From: an uncultured Bacillota bacterium
GTDB lineage: Bacteria; Bacillota; Dehalobacteriia; UBA7702
DNA: 10,209 nucleotides
Assembly: GCA_902766525.1 (NCBI GenBank)
Contig: CACXDX010000035.1
Span: forward strand, 1 to 10,209
Direction: 5' to 3'
Numbering within the stretch: position 1 is the first letter of the stretch; each line of letters opens with the position of its first letter. The notes beneath the pieces were generated by a model. That model did not search any database. It was not told the DNA's origin and saw only the letters and a list, made by a program, of their open reading frames with translations. Below, piece by piece: positions 1 to 8,772 of this stretch. The position numbers were made by a program, and so were the translations under genes.

Positions 1-27
1 AATGAATAACAAAGGAGGACTTGTTTT

Positions 28-1197
28 ATGAAAACGACTGTAGGCGTGATCTTCGGTTTTCCGTCCGTTGAACATGAAGTGGCGATCATCTCGGCGATTC
101 AGGCGATCCAAGCCATGGATGAGAAGAAATACGATGTATTTCCGATCTACGTCAGCAAAGAGGGAGATTGGTATTGGGGAGAAAATCTCACCGATATCGA
201 AAAATTTAAGGATATCGATAATCTGCTTGCCGATTGTGAAAGGATCATCGTTTCGCCCAACGCCGAAGACGGTACCGTCTTTGTTTATCCCCGCTCCTTC
301 CTGAACAAAAAACCCCTTGCCGTCATCGACGTCTTTATGCCGGTGACCCACGGCGCTTTCGGGGAAGACGGCTGTCTCCAGGGATTTTTGGAAATGACCG
401 GCATTCCCTATACCGGTCCTTCGGTTCTGGCTTCCGCCGCCGCCATGGATAAAGTCGCTCAAAAGGCTCTCTGCAAGATGGGCGGTGTGCCGGTGCTCGA
501 TTGCTTCTGGTTCTACGGTGCACAGTGGAGCGACGGGGAAGATGATATCATTGAATATATCGAACGGAAATTCACTTATCCCGTCATTGTTAAACCCTCG
601 AATCTCGGCTCCAGTATCGGGATTAAGATTGCTGCCGACAGAGAAGAACTCCGGGAAGCCATTGAGCTCGCGTCCCAATATTCCGCTAAGATTTTAGTGG
701 AACACGCCATCGAAAATCTGCGTGAGATCAATATTGCCGTTCTCGGCGATTCCTATCAGGCGGAAGTCTCCGAACTGGAAGAACCGCTGAATGCCGGTGA
801 AATCCTGTCCTTCTCCGATAAATATCTGCAGGAGGACGGCGGAAAATCTTCGGGTATGGCGACGCTGAAACGGCGTATTCCCGCCGATATCCCCGAAGAG
901 ACCGCCGAGGCAATCCGCAATTATGCTCTGGACGCCTTCTATTGCATGGACGGTCGAGGCGTGTGGCGTCTCGATTTCATGCTCGACGGTGATACCGGTA
1001 AAGTTTATCTGAACGAATTGAATACCATTCCCGGATCTCTTGCCTTTTATCTTTGGGAGCCGAAAGGCGTACCCTATCACGTTCTTCTCGATCGCCTGAT
1101 CCAGATCGCCCTTCGGGCCAAACAGCGCAGCAAGAACAGAATATCTTCTTTTGACAGCAATATTCTCGCGCAGGGCGGTTTTAAGGGGAAAAAATAA
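28..1197 (+). CDS. ddl: D-alanine--D-alanine ligase (ATP-grasp), divergent Firmicutes subtype
   Basis: Cytoplasmic ATP-grasp ligase that joins two D-alanines for the peptidoglycan stem peptide. The 389-residue protein is somewhat longer than typical Ddl (about 310-360). Visible motifs are the N-terminal VEHEV (residues 14-18, E15 matching the conserved substrate-binding Glu), HGAFGEDG (108-115), the ATP-grasp glycine-rich loop KPSNLGSSIG (189-198), and the metal-binding set D316, E330 and N332 in LD and NELNTIPGS. The first loop reads GFPSVEHEV rather than the usual GGxSxEHEVS. The omega-loop region reads FSDKY (262-266) instead of the classical YDYxxKY. A basic tail follows residue 365. Start: AAAGGAGG at 11-18 lies 9 nt before the ATG. 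dprA begins directly after the stop. Ligase identity is firm; dipeptide versus depsipeptide specificity is not proved by sequence, and VanA-type ligases are the alternative, but the context looks housekeeping. Confidence 0.9.
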   Translation: MKTTVGVIFGFPSVEHEVAIISAIQAIQAMDEKKYDVFPIYVSKEGDWYWGENLTDIEKFKDIDNLLADCERIIVSPNAEDGTVFVYPRSFLNKKPLAVIDVFMPVTHGAFGEDGCLQGFLEMTGIPYTGPSVLASAAAMDKVAQKALCKMGGVPVLDCFWFYGAQWSDGEDDIIEYIERKFTYPVIVKPSNLGSSIGIKIAADREELREAIELASQYSAKILVEHAIENLREINIAVLGDSYQAEVSELEEPLNAGEILSFSDKYLQEDGGKSSGMATLKRRIPADIPEETAEAIRNYALDAFYCMDGRGVWRLDFMLDGDTGKVYLNELNTIPGSLAFYLWEPKGVPYHVLLDRLIQIALRAKQRSKNRISSFDSNILAQGGFKGKK

Positions 1198-2316
1198 ATG
1201 ACGCGCCGTGAAGAACGCTGTCTGCTCGGCATTGCTCAGCTTGAAGGCATCCATCAAAAGGATATCACCGCGCTCATGTCGTTTTTCGGCAGCGCGGAGG
1301 AAGCCTGGCGCAAGCTCGGCGGCAGCCGGGGACTTTTGCGTAAACAGGAAAAAGACTTTCAGAAGATTCTCGCCGCCAAAGACCGGCTGGATCTCGATGC
1401 TGTCTTTGCCTTAAAGGAAAAGCTCGCTGTTAAGCTGACAACCCTTGATGATCCGGACTACCCGCCTTACCTGCGCAACATCGACGATCCGCCTTATATG
1501 CTCTATTACAGAGGCGAACTGCCGCCACGGGAGCGTTTGAGCATCGCCGTTGTCGGCGCCAGAGCCTGTGATGATTACGGCCGCGCCGCCACCGAAAAGA
1601 TGGTGACGGATCTCGTTGAATTTGCCGACGTTCACATCATCAGCGGTATGGCCGCGGGAATCGACAGCGCGGCTCATCGTGCGGCATTGGCCGCGGGCGG
1701 ATTCACCACCGCTTTTCTGGGCTGCGGCATCGACGTCGTTTATCCCGCGGGCAACAGCGCCCTATATCGGGAACTGATCGAAAAAGGCTGCGTGATAACG
1801 GAATATCCTTTCGGAAGTCCGCCGCTGAGTCATCATTTCCCTGTGCGCAACCGTTTGATCAGCGGCCTCAGTGACGGTATTCTTGTCGTGCAGGGGCGCC
1901 GCGGCAGCGGCGTGATCCATACCGCCGGTTTCGGTCTCGATCAGGGTAAAAATGTTTATGCCATGCCCGGTTCCGTCTTTTCTCATCTCAGTGAAAGCCC
2001 TCATAATCTTATCAGCATGGGACAGGCGAAATTTGCCGCCGGTGTTGAGGATATCCTCGAGGATTTCATCGATGTTGCCCTGGTGGAAAAGATAAAGAAT
2101 CGCGACAGTGAAGAGAACGATCCCGCTTCTCTTGCCGAGAGCGAGGGAGAACGCGTCGTCATTGCCGAGCTGAAAAAAGGCAGGCGGACCTCGGATGAAC
2201 TGATCGCCGCAAGCGGGCTGTCCGTTTCCGAACTCACGTCCTTTCTTACCGTCCTTGAGATGGAAGGAATGCTCAGTGAGACTCCGGGAAATACTTATAT
2301 GTTAATCAATCATTGA
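1198..2316 (+). CDS. dprA: DNA processing protein DprA (Smf), RecA loader for incoming ssDNA
   Basis: In naturally competent bacteria DprA binds incoming single-stranded DNA and loads RecA; it is also widespread in species with no shown competence. The 372-residue protein has an N-terminal SAM-like region (about 1-70), a Rossmann-like core with VVGARACDDYG (118-128), SGMAAGIDSAAHRAAL (149-164), GCGIDVVYPAGN (175-186), FPVRNRLISGLS (214-225) and MPGS (256-259), and a C-terminal winged-helix (DML1-like) domain at about 315-370. The stretch VVQGRRGSGVIHTA (230-243) departs from the common VVEAxxxSGSLxTA. The ATG abuts the ddl stop with no gap, and AAGGGG at 1183-1188 gives 9-nt spacing. topA follows after 15 nt, the same order as smf-topA in Bacillus subtilis. 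Confidence 0.93.
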   Translation: MTRREERCLLGIAQLEGIHQKDITALMSFFGSAEEAWRKLGGSRGLLRKQEKDFQKILAAKDRLDLDAVFALKEKLAVKLTTLDDPDYPPYLRNIDDPPYMLYYRGELPPRERLSIAVVGARACDDYGRAATEKMVTDLVEFADVHIISGMAAGIDSAAHRAALAAGGFTTAFLGCGIDVVYPAGNSALYRELIEKGCVITEYPFGSPPLSHHFPVRNRLISGLSDGILVVQGRRGSGVIHTAGFGLDQGKNVYAMPGSVFSHLSESPHNLISMGQAKFAAGVEDILEDFIDVALVEKIKNRDSEENDPASLAESEGERVVIAELKKGRRTSDELIAASGLSVSELTSFLTVLEMEGMLSETPGNTYMLINH

Positions 2317-2331
2317 TGAGGAGCATCGTAT

Positions 2332-4590
2332 ATGAGCAAATATCTCGTCGTCGTGGAATCGCCGACCAAAGCGAAGACCATCGGAAAATTTTTGGGAAAA
2401 AATTATAAAGTGATGTCGTCCATGGGACACGTTCGTGATTTGCCCAAAAGCAAACTCGGTATTGATGTGGAAGACGACTTTAAACCGCACTATATCACCA
2501 TTCGCGGCAAGGGAGATCTGCTGAAGGAATTAAAAAAGGTCGCGAAAAACTGTGAAAAGGTCTATTATGCGGCTGACCCCGACCGTGAGGGGGAAGCCAT
2601 TGCCTGGCACCTGAAACAGTATCTGGAAGGCAATAATGATCTTATCGACCCCAATCCCGATGAGCTTTGCCGCATCGAGTTTAATGAAATCACAAAGGAA
2701 TCCATCAAAAAAGCGGTGAAGAATCCGCGCACCATCGATATGGATCGTTTTTACGCGCAGCAAAGCCGCCGCATCCTCGACCGTCTCGTCGGTTACCAGA
2801 TCAGCCCGCTGCTTTGGCGAAAGGTTAAAAAAGGCCTTTCCGCGGGACGTGTGCAAAGTGTCGCGGTGCGTCTGATATGCGAACGCCAGCAGGAGATCGA
2901 CGCTTTTGTCCCCGAAGAATACTGGAGCCTGGAAGCGGATTTTCTGCTTAACGGCGGGGAAATAACCGCGAAATTAGCTAAAATAAAAGCAAAGAAAGCC
3001 GAAATAGCCAACGAAGAACAGATGAAAAAGATCCTTTCTTCCCTGGAAGGCGTCGATTATGTCATAACCGCGGTTCAGAAAAAGAAGAAAGTCAAAACGC
3101 CGCCGGCGGCTTTCACCACCAGTGCCTTGCAGCAGGAAGCCAATCAGAAGCTGAATTTCACGGCCAAGCGCACAATGCAGATCGCCCAGCAGCTCTATGA
3201 AGGGATTTCCCTTAAAGGCAGCCATGTCGGTCTGATCACCTATATGCGTACCGACTCCACGCGCATTGCCGCGCCGGCCGCGGAAGAAGCCCGAGCCTAT
3301 ATCGAAGAGACCTACGGTTCGGAATACTGCCCGAAGAAGGCCAGAAAATATGTTGTCGCGGCCACGGCTCAAAATGCTCATGAGGCGATCCGCCCCACGT
3401 CAACGCTGCGTACACCCGCGTCGATCAAAGAGTATCTGAGCCAGCCTCAGTATCGTCTCTATAAATTGATTTGGGAACGCTTTATCGCCAGTCAGATGGC
3501 GGACGCGATCGTTGAAAACACGACGATCGATATTAAAGGCGGCGACTGTCTCTTTAAAGCGACCGGCAATACCGTTGTTTTCCCTGGCTATATGAAGCTG
3601 TATAAGAGTGAGAACAAAAACGACCTTCTGCCCGCCGCCGCCAAGGGTGATGTTCCCGTTTTACGGAAATTTGATCCGCAGCAGCATTTTACCTCGCCGC
3701 CGCCGGCCTTTACCGAAGCGACGCTCATCAAGACGCTGGAAAAATTGGGTATCGGCCGTCCTTCGACTTACGTCTCGATCATTGAAACGATCGTCAGCAG
3801 GGGCTATGTCTCGCGCAAGGAAAAGACCTTCCATCCCACGGAATTGGGTATTCTCGTCAACGGTTTGCTGATGGAGCATTTCCCCGATATCCTCAATGTT
3901 GAGTTCACGGCCCGGATGGAAGAATCTTTGGATAAAGTCGAAGAAGGAGAAATGGATTGGCACACCGTTTTGAAAGATTTCTACGGCCCCTTTTCCTCCT
4001 CTCTGGCCAAAGCCGAAGAATCCATCGGCGACGTGGAGCTTGTTGACGAGGTGTCGGACGTGATCTGCGAAAAATGCGGCGCCAATATGGTCTATAAGAT
4101 CGGCCGCTACGGCAAATTCCTGGCCTGCCCCAATTATCCCAAGTGCCGCAACATCAAATCCATCGACAAAGACGGTAAAGTGGAAGAGACGACGTTGGAA
4201 GAAAGCGAGATCACCTGTGAAAAATGCGGCCGCAAAATGGTGGTGAAGAAGGGACGCTACGGTAAATTCCTGGCCTGTCCCGGTTATCCCGAATGTAAAA
4301 ATGTGAAATCCATCGATGAAGAAATCGGCGTTGCCTGTACAGAATGCGGCGGCGCCATAGTGAAGAAGCGCAACAAGCGCGGGCGCGTTTTCTACGGCTG
4401 CAAAAATTATCCCGAATGTCAGACCGCTTATTGGAATTTGCCCGTTGAGGAAGTCTGCCCCGATTGCGGACGCCATCTTGTGGAAAAGATCGACCGCGCC
4501 GGTACAAAATCGATCGTTTGCGAAAACAAAGAATGTCCCTCCCATAAAAAAGCGAAAAAGCCGGGGAGAAAAAAGAAAGAGAAATCATGA
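2332..4590 (+). CDS. topA: DNA topoisomerase I (type IA)
   Basis: Relaxes negative supercoils by cutting one DNA strand through a 5'-phosphotyrosine link, using Mg2+. The 752-residue protein starts with a Toprim domain: VESPTKAKTI (catalytic E9) and DPDREGEAIAWH (D82, D84, E86). The active-site segment LITYMRTDSTRI places the nucleophile at Y304 and the conserved Arg at R306. The gate domains continue to about residue 570. Four Cys4 zinc-ribbon modules follow: C579/C582/C599/C605, C629/C632/C649/C655, C669/C672/C690/C696 and C709/C712/C730/C735. The first two are near copies (GRYGKFLACP). The end is a lysine-rich tail. GAGGAG at 2318-2323 supports the ATG. The stop overlaps trmFO by 4 nt (ATGA), suggesting coupled translation. 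Full length, nothing missing. Confidence 0.98.
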   Translation: MSKYLVVVESPTKAKTIGKFLGKNYKVMSSMGHVRDLPKSKLGIDVEDDFKPHYITIRGKGDLLKELKKVAKNCEKVYYAADPDREGEAIAWHLKQYLEGNNDLIDPNPDELCRIEFNEITKESIKKAVKNPRTIDMDRFYAQQSRRILDRLVGYQISPLLWRKVKKGLSAGRVQSVAVRLICERQQEIDAFVPEEYWSLEADFLLNGGEITAKLAKIKAKKAEIANEEQMKKILSSLEGVDYVITAVQKKKKVKTPPAAFTTSALQQEANQKLNFTAKRTMQIAQQLYEGISLKGSHVGLITYMRTDSTRIAAPAAEEARAYIEETYGSEYCPKKARKYVVAATAQNAHEAIRPTSTLRTPASIKEYLSQPQYRLYKLIWERFIASQMADAIVENTTIDIKGGDCLFKATGNTVVFPGYMKLYKSENKNDLLPAAAKGDVPVLRKFDPQQHFTSPPPAFTEATLIKTLEKLGIGRPSTYVSIIETIVSRGYVSRKEKTFHPTELGILVNGLLMEHFPDILNVEFTARMEESLDKVEEGEMDWHTVLKDFYGPFSSSLAKAEESIGDVELVDEVSDVICEKCGANMVYKIGRYGKFLACPNYPKCRNIKSIDKDGKVEETTLEESEITCEKCGRKMVVKKGRYGKFLACPGYPECKNVKSIDEEIGVACTECGGAIVKKRNKRGRVFYGCKNYPECQTAYWNLPVEEVCPDCGRHLVEKIDRAGTKSIVCENKECPSHKKAKKPGRKKKEKS

Positions 4591-5888
4591 AAAAGGTAAC
4601 CGTCGTCGGCGGCGGTCTTGCCGGTTCCGAAGCTGCCTGGCAGCTCATTAACCGCGGTCATGAAGTTCGCCTTTATGAAATGCGGCCCAAGACCATGACG
4701 CCGGCTCATAAAACCGCTCATTTGGCGGAACTGGTATGCAGCAACTCCTTAAGAGCCGCCAACGTGGAAAACGCGGTGGGTCTGCTTAAAGAAGAAATGC
4801 GCCGTTTGAATTCGCTGATCATGATGGCGGCCGAAGAATCCCGTGTTCCCGCCGGGGGTTGTCTTGCCGTCGATCGGGTGGCTTTTTCCGCATACATCGA
4901 AAAAAAGCTTTTTGATTCCGGAAAAGTGGAATTGATCCGTGAAGAAATCAGCGCTGTTCCCGAGGATGATATCGTAATCATCGCCACCGGTCCGCTGACC
5001 GCGCCGTCCCTCGCCGAGGAACTGGCGAAGCTGGCGGGGAGAGACGATCTCTATTTCTATGACGCCGTCGCGCCCATCGTTTCGGCGGAATCCGTCAATA
5101 TGGATATCGCTTTTTTCGCTTCCCGATATGATAAGGGGGATGCCGATTATATCAACTGCCCGATGACGAAAGAGGAATACGATGCTTTTTATGAAGCCAT
5201 CGTCTCGGCGAAGCTCTATGAACCCCACGGCTTTGAAAAAATCAAATTCTTTGAAGGTTGTATGCCCATGGAAGAAATGGCCGCGCGGGGCAGGGAAACG
5301 ATGTGCCACGGCCCGTTGAAGCCCGTGGGACTCATCGATCCCCGCAGCGGAAAAATGCCCTATGCCGTCGTTCAGCTGCGCAAGGAAGACAGGGAAGGGC
5401 AGCTTTACAATATGGTGGGCTTTCAGACGCATCTTCTCCGCGGTGAGCAGGAAAGGGTCTTTCGCATGATCCCCGGTCTGGAAAATGCCGAATTTCTGCG
5501 TTACGGCATGATCCATCGCAATACCTATATCCACAGCCCGAAAATCCTCGATCCCACGATGGAAACGCGGGAACGGCAAGGGCTCTTCTTTGCGGGGCAG
5601 CTTACCGGTGTCGAGGGGTATGTGGAATCTTCCGCCAACGGTTTGCTCGCGGGCATCAACGCGGCCCGCTGCGCCGAAGGCAGGGAGCGGGTGATTTTCC
5701 CTCCGGAGACGGCCATCGGCGCTTTGGCGCACTACGTTTCCGGCGGCGGCAGCGGAAAATTCGATCCCATGAATATCACCTTCGGCTTGATGCCGCCTCT
5801 GAAGGAACGGGTGCGCAAAAAGAAAGAGAAAAACGCGAAGATCGCCGCGCGTTCACTGGAGATCCTTGAAACCATCGACGTTTCGTAA
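4587..5888 (+). CDS. trmFO: Methylenetetrahydrofolate--tRNA-(uracil-5-)-methyltransferase TrmFO
   Basis: FAD- and folate-dependent enzyme that makes 5-methyluridine at position 54 (T loop) of tRNA, taking the carbon from methylene-tetrahydrofolate; found mainly in Firmicutes and other bacteria lacking TrmA. The 433-residue protein opens with the FAD-binding Rossmann motif VVGGGLAGSEAA (6-17). ELVCSNSLR holds C51 and FFEGCMPMEEMA holds C225, which correspond to the two cysteines reported as catalytic in the B. subtilis enzyme (C53 and C226). Later conserved segments are the PYAVVQLR region (258-265) and GQLTGVEGYVESSANGLLAG (about 333-352), typical of the GidA/TrmFO superfamily. The length fits TrmFO rather than the longer MnmG. 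Its start overlaps the topA stop by 4 nt. Confidence 0.97.
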   Translation: MKKVTVVGGGLAGSEAAWQLINRGHEVRLYEMRPKTMTPAHKTAHLAELVCSNSLRAANVENAVGLLKEEMRRLNSLIMMAAEESRVPAGGCLAVDRVAFSAYIEKKLFDSGKVELIREEISAVPEDDIVIIATGPLTAPSLAEELAKLAGRDDLYFYDAVAPIVSAESVNMDIAFFASRYDKGDADYINCPMTKEEYDAFYEAIVSAKLYEPHGFEKIKFFEGCMPMEEMAARGRETMCHGPLKPVGLIDPRSGKMPYAVVQLRKEDREGQLYNMVGFQTHLLRGEQERVFRMIPGLENAEFLRYGMIHRNTYIHSPKILDPTMETRERQGLFFAGQLTGVEGYVESSANGLLAGINAARCAEGRERVIFPPETAIGALAHYVSGGGSGKFDPMNITFGLMPPLKERVRKKKEKNAKIAARSLEILETIDVS

Positions 5889-5894
5889 TCGTTT

Positions 5895-5923
5895 TGCGCT
5901 ATGATAAACATATCATGAGCGCA
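5895..5923. repeat. Imperfect inverted repeat between trmFO and xerC
   Basis: TGCGCTATGATA and TATCATGAGCGCA face each other across a 4-nt loop (AACA). They can form a 12-bp stem with one bulged G at 5917. No T-run follows (AGTTTATCCC), so it is not a standard rho-independent terminator. It lies in the only sizeable gap (67 nt) of the operon, just before the xerC ribosome binding site. It could be an mRNA processing or stability hairpin, or a protein-binding dyad; nothing in the sequence decides between these. Confidence 0.5.
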
Positions 5924-5955
5924 GTTTATCCCATTGCGGTGAAGGAGGGGAAAAT

Positions 5956-6861
5956 ATGCTCAAATTATTTGAAGAATATCTGACCTACCTCTCCGGAGAA
6001 AAAAACGCTTCGGTCCATACGATCACCGCGTATAAAAAAGATCTCGAAGATTACTTTGCCTATTTGGAAAGCAGGGGCATCGGCGAGACGGCGGCCGATC
6101 ATCTGACGATCCGCCGCTATCTGGCTTTTCTGCGGGATCAGGGTCTTTCCAAAAATTCCATGGCCCGCAAGATGTCCTCTCTCAGAAGCTATTATCGATT
6201 TCTGATCAGGGAAAATGTTTTGGAAGACAATCCGCTCACTTTGGTCTCGACGCCGAAGGAAACGAAAAAGCTGCCGAAATTCGTCCATTATGAGGATATT
6301 CGTGAGCTTTTGGAAATGCCCGACGCCACCACAGCGGCGGGGCTCAGAGACCGCGCCATGATGGAACTGCTCTACGGCGGCGGGTTGCGCGTATCGGAAA
6401 TGTGCGGCCTCACTCTGGATCAGCTGATGTTTCCCATCCGCTCCGTTAAGGTCTTCGGCAAAGGGAAAAAGGAACGCCTCGTTCCTTTGGGAGAACCCGC
6501 GCTTAAGGCGCTCACCGCTTATCTCGAGGAGGGTCGCCCCCTTTTGCTCAAACCCGAAAATGAGGAGGAAAAAGGGGTTTTCCTCAATCAGCGCAACGGT
6601 CACGCCATCACGGACCGCGCCGTGCGCGATATCATCGATAAATACGTTTTGAAAATGTCTGTTACTTTGAAGGTCAGCCCCCATATGCTGCGCCATTCCT
6701 ACGCGACGCACATGCTGGAAAACGGCGCCGATATCCGTATCATTCAGGAGCTTTTGGGACACGAAAGGCTTTCCACCACACAGATCTATACCCATATCAC
6801 CAAATCCCATATGATGGAGATCTATAACGACGCCCATCCCCGCGGGAAGAAAGAGGAATGA
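5956..6861 (+). CDS. xerC: Tyrosine recombinase XerC (CodV-like)
   Basis: Site-specific tyrosine recombinase; XerC/XerD pairs resolve chromosome dimers at dif during division. The 301-residue protein has an N-terminal SAM-like DNA-binding domain (about 1-95) and a C-terminal catalytic domain. All six catalytic residues are visible: R145 (GLRVSE), K169 (FGKGKKERLVPL), H243 and R246 (HMLRHSYATHML), H269 (LLGHERLS) and the nucleophile Y278 (QIYTHI). These positions are each about one residue from the XerD set. AAGGAGG at 5942-5948 supports the ATG. The xerC-hslV-hslU order matches codV-clpQ-clpY of B. subtilis, which favours XerC over XerD, a phage integrase or an integron integrase. No dif-like site was found in the window. 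Confidence 0.93.
   Translation: MLKLFEEYLTYLSGEKNASVHTITAYKKDLEDYFAYLESRGIGETAADHLTIRRYLAFLRDQGLSKNSMARKMSSLRSYYRFLIRENVLEDNPLTLVSTPKETKKLPKFVHYEDIRELLEMPDATTAAGLRDRAMMELLYGGGLRVSEMCGLTLDQLMFPIRSVKVFGKGKKERLVPLGEPALKALTAYLEEGRPLLLKPENEEEKGVFLNQRNGHAITDRAVRDIIDKYVLKMSVTLKVSPHMLRHSYATHMLENGADIRIIQELLGHERLSTTQIYTHITKSHMMEIYNDAHPRGKKEE
6852..6858 (+). promoter_or_regulatory. Ribosome binding site that decides the hslV start
   Basis: AGAGGAA lies just inside the xerC 3' end. It is only about 1 nt from the ATG at 6858, which is too close to work, but about 7 nt from the ATG at 6864, which is a normal spacing. This favours 6864 as the hslV start. Confidence 0.55.
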
Positions 6862-6863
6862 AA

Positions 6864-7415
6864 ATGGCTGAACATGCACAATTTGAAGCAACGACGATCA
6901 TCGGTGTGACGAAGGACGGCAAAACCGCCGTGGCCGGCGACGGTCAGGTCACGATGGGCAATACGATGATCATGAAAAACGGCGCCCGCAAAGTGCGCCG
7001 CCTGTATAACGGTAAGGTCGTTGCCGGCTTTGCCGGCGCCGTGGCCGACGCTTTCACGCTCTTTGATAAATTTGAAGGCAAGCTCAACGAATATCGGGGC
7101 AATCTGATGCGCGCCTCGGTGGAATTGGTGAAGGAATGGCGCACCGATAAGATTTTGCAGAAACTCGAAGCGATGCTTTTGGTGGCCAACGAGGAAAACC
7201 TGCTGATCATTTCCGGCAGCGGTGAGATCATCGAACCCGACGACGGCGTTGTCGCCATCGGCAGCGGCGGACCCTATGCTTTGGCCGCAGCGAAGGCGCT
7301 GATGCGGCACAGCGAACTTTCCGCCGCGGAAATCGCCGAGGAAGCCATGAAGATCGCTTCCGGCATCTGCGTTTTTACCAACGATCACATCATTGTGGAA
7401 AGGATCGGAGAATAA
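6864..7415 (+). CDS. hslV: ATP-dependent protease peptidase subunit HslV (ClpQ)
   Basis: Proteasome-like N-terminal threonine peptidase that assembles as a double hexamer and degrades substrates unfolded by HslU. With the ATG at 6864 the protein has 183 residues; an ATG at 6858 would add two and overlap the xerC stop as ATGA, but its ribosome binding site spacing is poor. The mature enzyme should begin at T10 of ATTIIGV after a short propeptide, leaving Thr (not the Ser of Bacillus ClpQ) as nucleophile. The segments AGDGQVTMGN, ARKVRRL (conserved Lys) and GFAGAVADAF are the classic HslV core. A gap of 2 nt separates it from xerC and 3 nt from hslU, so the two protease subunits are surely co-transcribed. 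Confidence 0.95.
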   Translation: MAEHAQFEATTIIGVTKDGKTAVAGDGQVTMGNTMIMKNGARKVRRLYNGKVVAGFAGAVADAFTLFDKFEGKLNEYRGNLMRASVELVKEWRTDKILQKLEAMLLVANEENLLIISGSGEIIEPDDGVVAIGSGGPYALAAAKALMRHSELSAAEIAEEAMKIASGICVFTNDHIIVERIGE

Positions 7416-7418
7416 GCG

Positions 7419-8765
7419 ATGCGAAAAGAAGAGCTTACACCCAGTCAAATCGTGATGGAACTGGACAAATACATCATCGGTCAGGCCAATGCCAAAAAGA
7501 GCGTGGCCATCGCTTTGCGGAACCGTTTCCGCCGTAAAAATGTCGCCGCCGAACTGCAGGACGATATCATTCCCAAAAACATCATTATGATCGGCCCCAC
7601 CGGCGTCGGTAAAACGGAAATCGCCCGCCGCCTTGCCAAGTTGGTCAACGCTCCCTTTGTTAAAGTGGAAGCCACCAAGTTTACGGAAGTCGGCTACGTC
7701 GGCCGGGACGTGGATTCCATCATCCGCGATCTCACGGAAAATGCCGTTTCTCTCGTTCGCGCCGAGCGCATGGAGATCGTTTCCAAAAAAGCGAAGAAAA
7801 ACGCGGAAGCCCGTTTGATCAATTTGCTGATGATGAAGGGCTACGCGAAGGACATGGAAGAGTCCGACGAAATGCTGACTCAAAATGAGGAAAACGCCCG
7901 CCGCCGCAAATATATTCGCCGCCTGCTGGCTTCGGGAGATCTGGATCGGGAAACGCTGGAGATCGAAGTTGACGAAACGCCGGGCAGCGTTATGATCGGC
8001 GGTATGGATGATATGGGCGTTGATCTCGGCAATATCTTCGGCAATATGATGCCGCCGAAAAAAAGAAAACGCATCGTTACCGTTCCCGAAGCGTTGCGTG
8101 TTTTTACCCAGGAAGAAAGCCAGAAACTCATCGACATGGAGGAAGTTTCCGCCGAAGCTGTGGAAAAGGCCGAACAGATGGGGATCGTTTTCCTCGATGA
8201 AATCGATAAGATCGCCGGTTCCGAAAACCGCAGCGGCAATGTGGACGTCAGCCGCGGCGGCGTGCAGCGTGATATTCTGCCTCTCGTGGAAGGTGTGACG
8301 GTCAATACGAAATACGGTCCCGTGAAAACGGATCATATCCTCTTTATCGCGGCCGGCGCATTTCATATCGCCAAGCCCAGCGATCTTATGCCCGAGCTGC
8401 AGGGTCGTTTCCCCATTCGGGTGGAGCTGGACAGTTTGACCGTTGACGATTACCGCCGCATCCTGGTGGAACCGCAAAATTCTCTTTTGAAGCAATACGG
8501 CGAACTGCTCAAAGCCGACGGCGTTTATGTGGAATTTTCCGACGACGGCGTTGCGGCCATGGCTGAGCTGGCCGATCGCATCAATGAAGAGGCGGAAAAC
8601 ATCGGCGCCCGCCGTCTGCATACGATCATGGAAAAGGTTCTGGAAGAATTGCTCTTTTCCGCGCCGGATCTCGCCCGCGGCGCAGTCAAGATCGATAAAG
8701 ACTATGTGGAACGGCGGATGGGGACCATCATCCGTGATGAAGATCTGACGAAATATATTTTGTGA
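7419..8765 (+). CDS. hslU: ATP-dependent protease ATPase subunit HslU (ClpY)
   Basis: AAA+ unfoldase ring that feeds proteins into HslV. The 448-residue protein has Walker A GPTGVGKT (59-66), the pore loop GYVGRD (92-97), an intermediate (I) domain at about 105-240, Walker B IVFLDEIDK (256-264), and GRFPIRVEL with R330 as the likely arginine finger. The C-terminus ends in KYIL, matching the hydrophobic HslU tail that docks into HslV and switches it on. GGAG at 7407-7410 gives 8-nt spacing to the ATG, 3 nt after the hslV stop. Complete and typical in length. In B. subtilis codY would follow; here a non-coding regulatory region follows. Confidence 0.98.
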   Translation: MRKEELTPSQIVMELDKYIIGQANAKKSVAIALRNRFRRKNVAAELQDDIIPKNIIMIGPTGVGKTEIARRLAKLVNAPFVKVEATKFTEVGYVGRDVDSIIRDLTENAVSLVRAERMEIVSKKAKKNAEARLINLLMMKGYAKDMEESDEMLTQNEENARRRKYIRRLLASGDLDRETLEIEVDETPGSVMIGGMDDMGVDLGNIFGNMMPPKKRKRIVTVPEALRVFTQEESQKLIDMEEVSAEAVEKAEQMGIVFLDEIDKIAGSENRSGNVDVSRGGVQRDILPLVEGVTVNTKYGPVKTDHILFIAAGAFHIAKPSDLMPELQGRFPIRVELDSLTVDDYRRILVEPQNSLLKQYGELLKADGVYVEFSDDGVAAMAELADRINEEAENIGARRLHTIMEKVLEELLFSAPDLARGAVKIDKDYVERRMGTIIRDEDLTKYIL

Positions 8766-8772
8766 TTTGATG

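Noticed and set aside
3661..4545. 294-codon minus-strand open frame opposite topA
   Set aside because: It is a shadow of the topA coding frame; the plus strand carries four clear zinc ribbons there.
6858..6860. ATG at 6858 as the hslV start
   Set aside because: It overlaps the xerC stop as ATGA, which is common, but the AGAGG site is only 1 nt away; the ATG at 6864 has normal spacing. The difference is two residues of the propeptide and cannot be excluded.
6822..8621. 599-codon minus-strand open frame opposite hslV and hslU
   Set aside because: It lies entirely over two unmistakable plus-strand genes, its translation is rich in H, F and D as expected from an antisense frame, and no family motif is seen.
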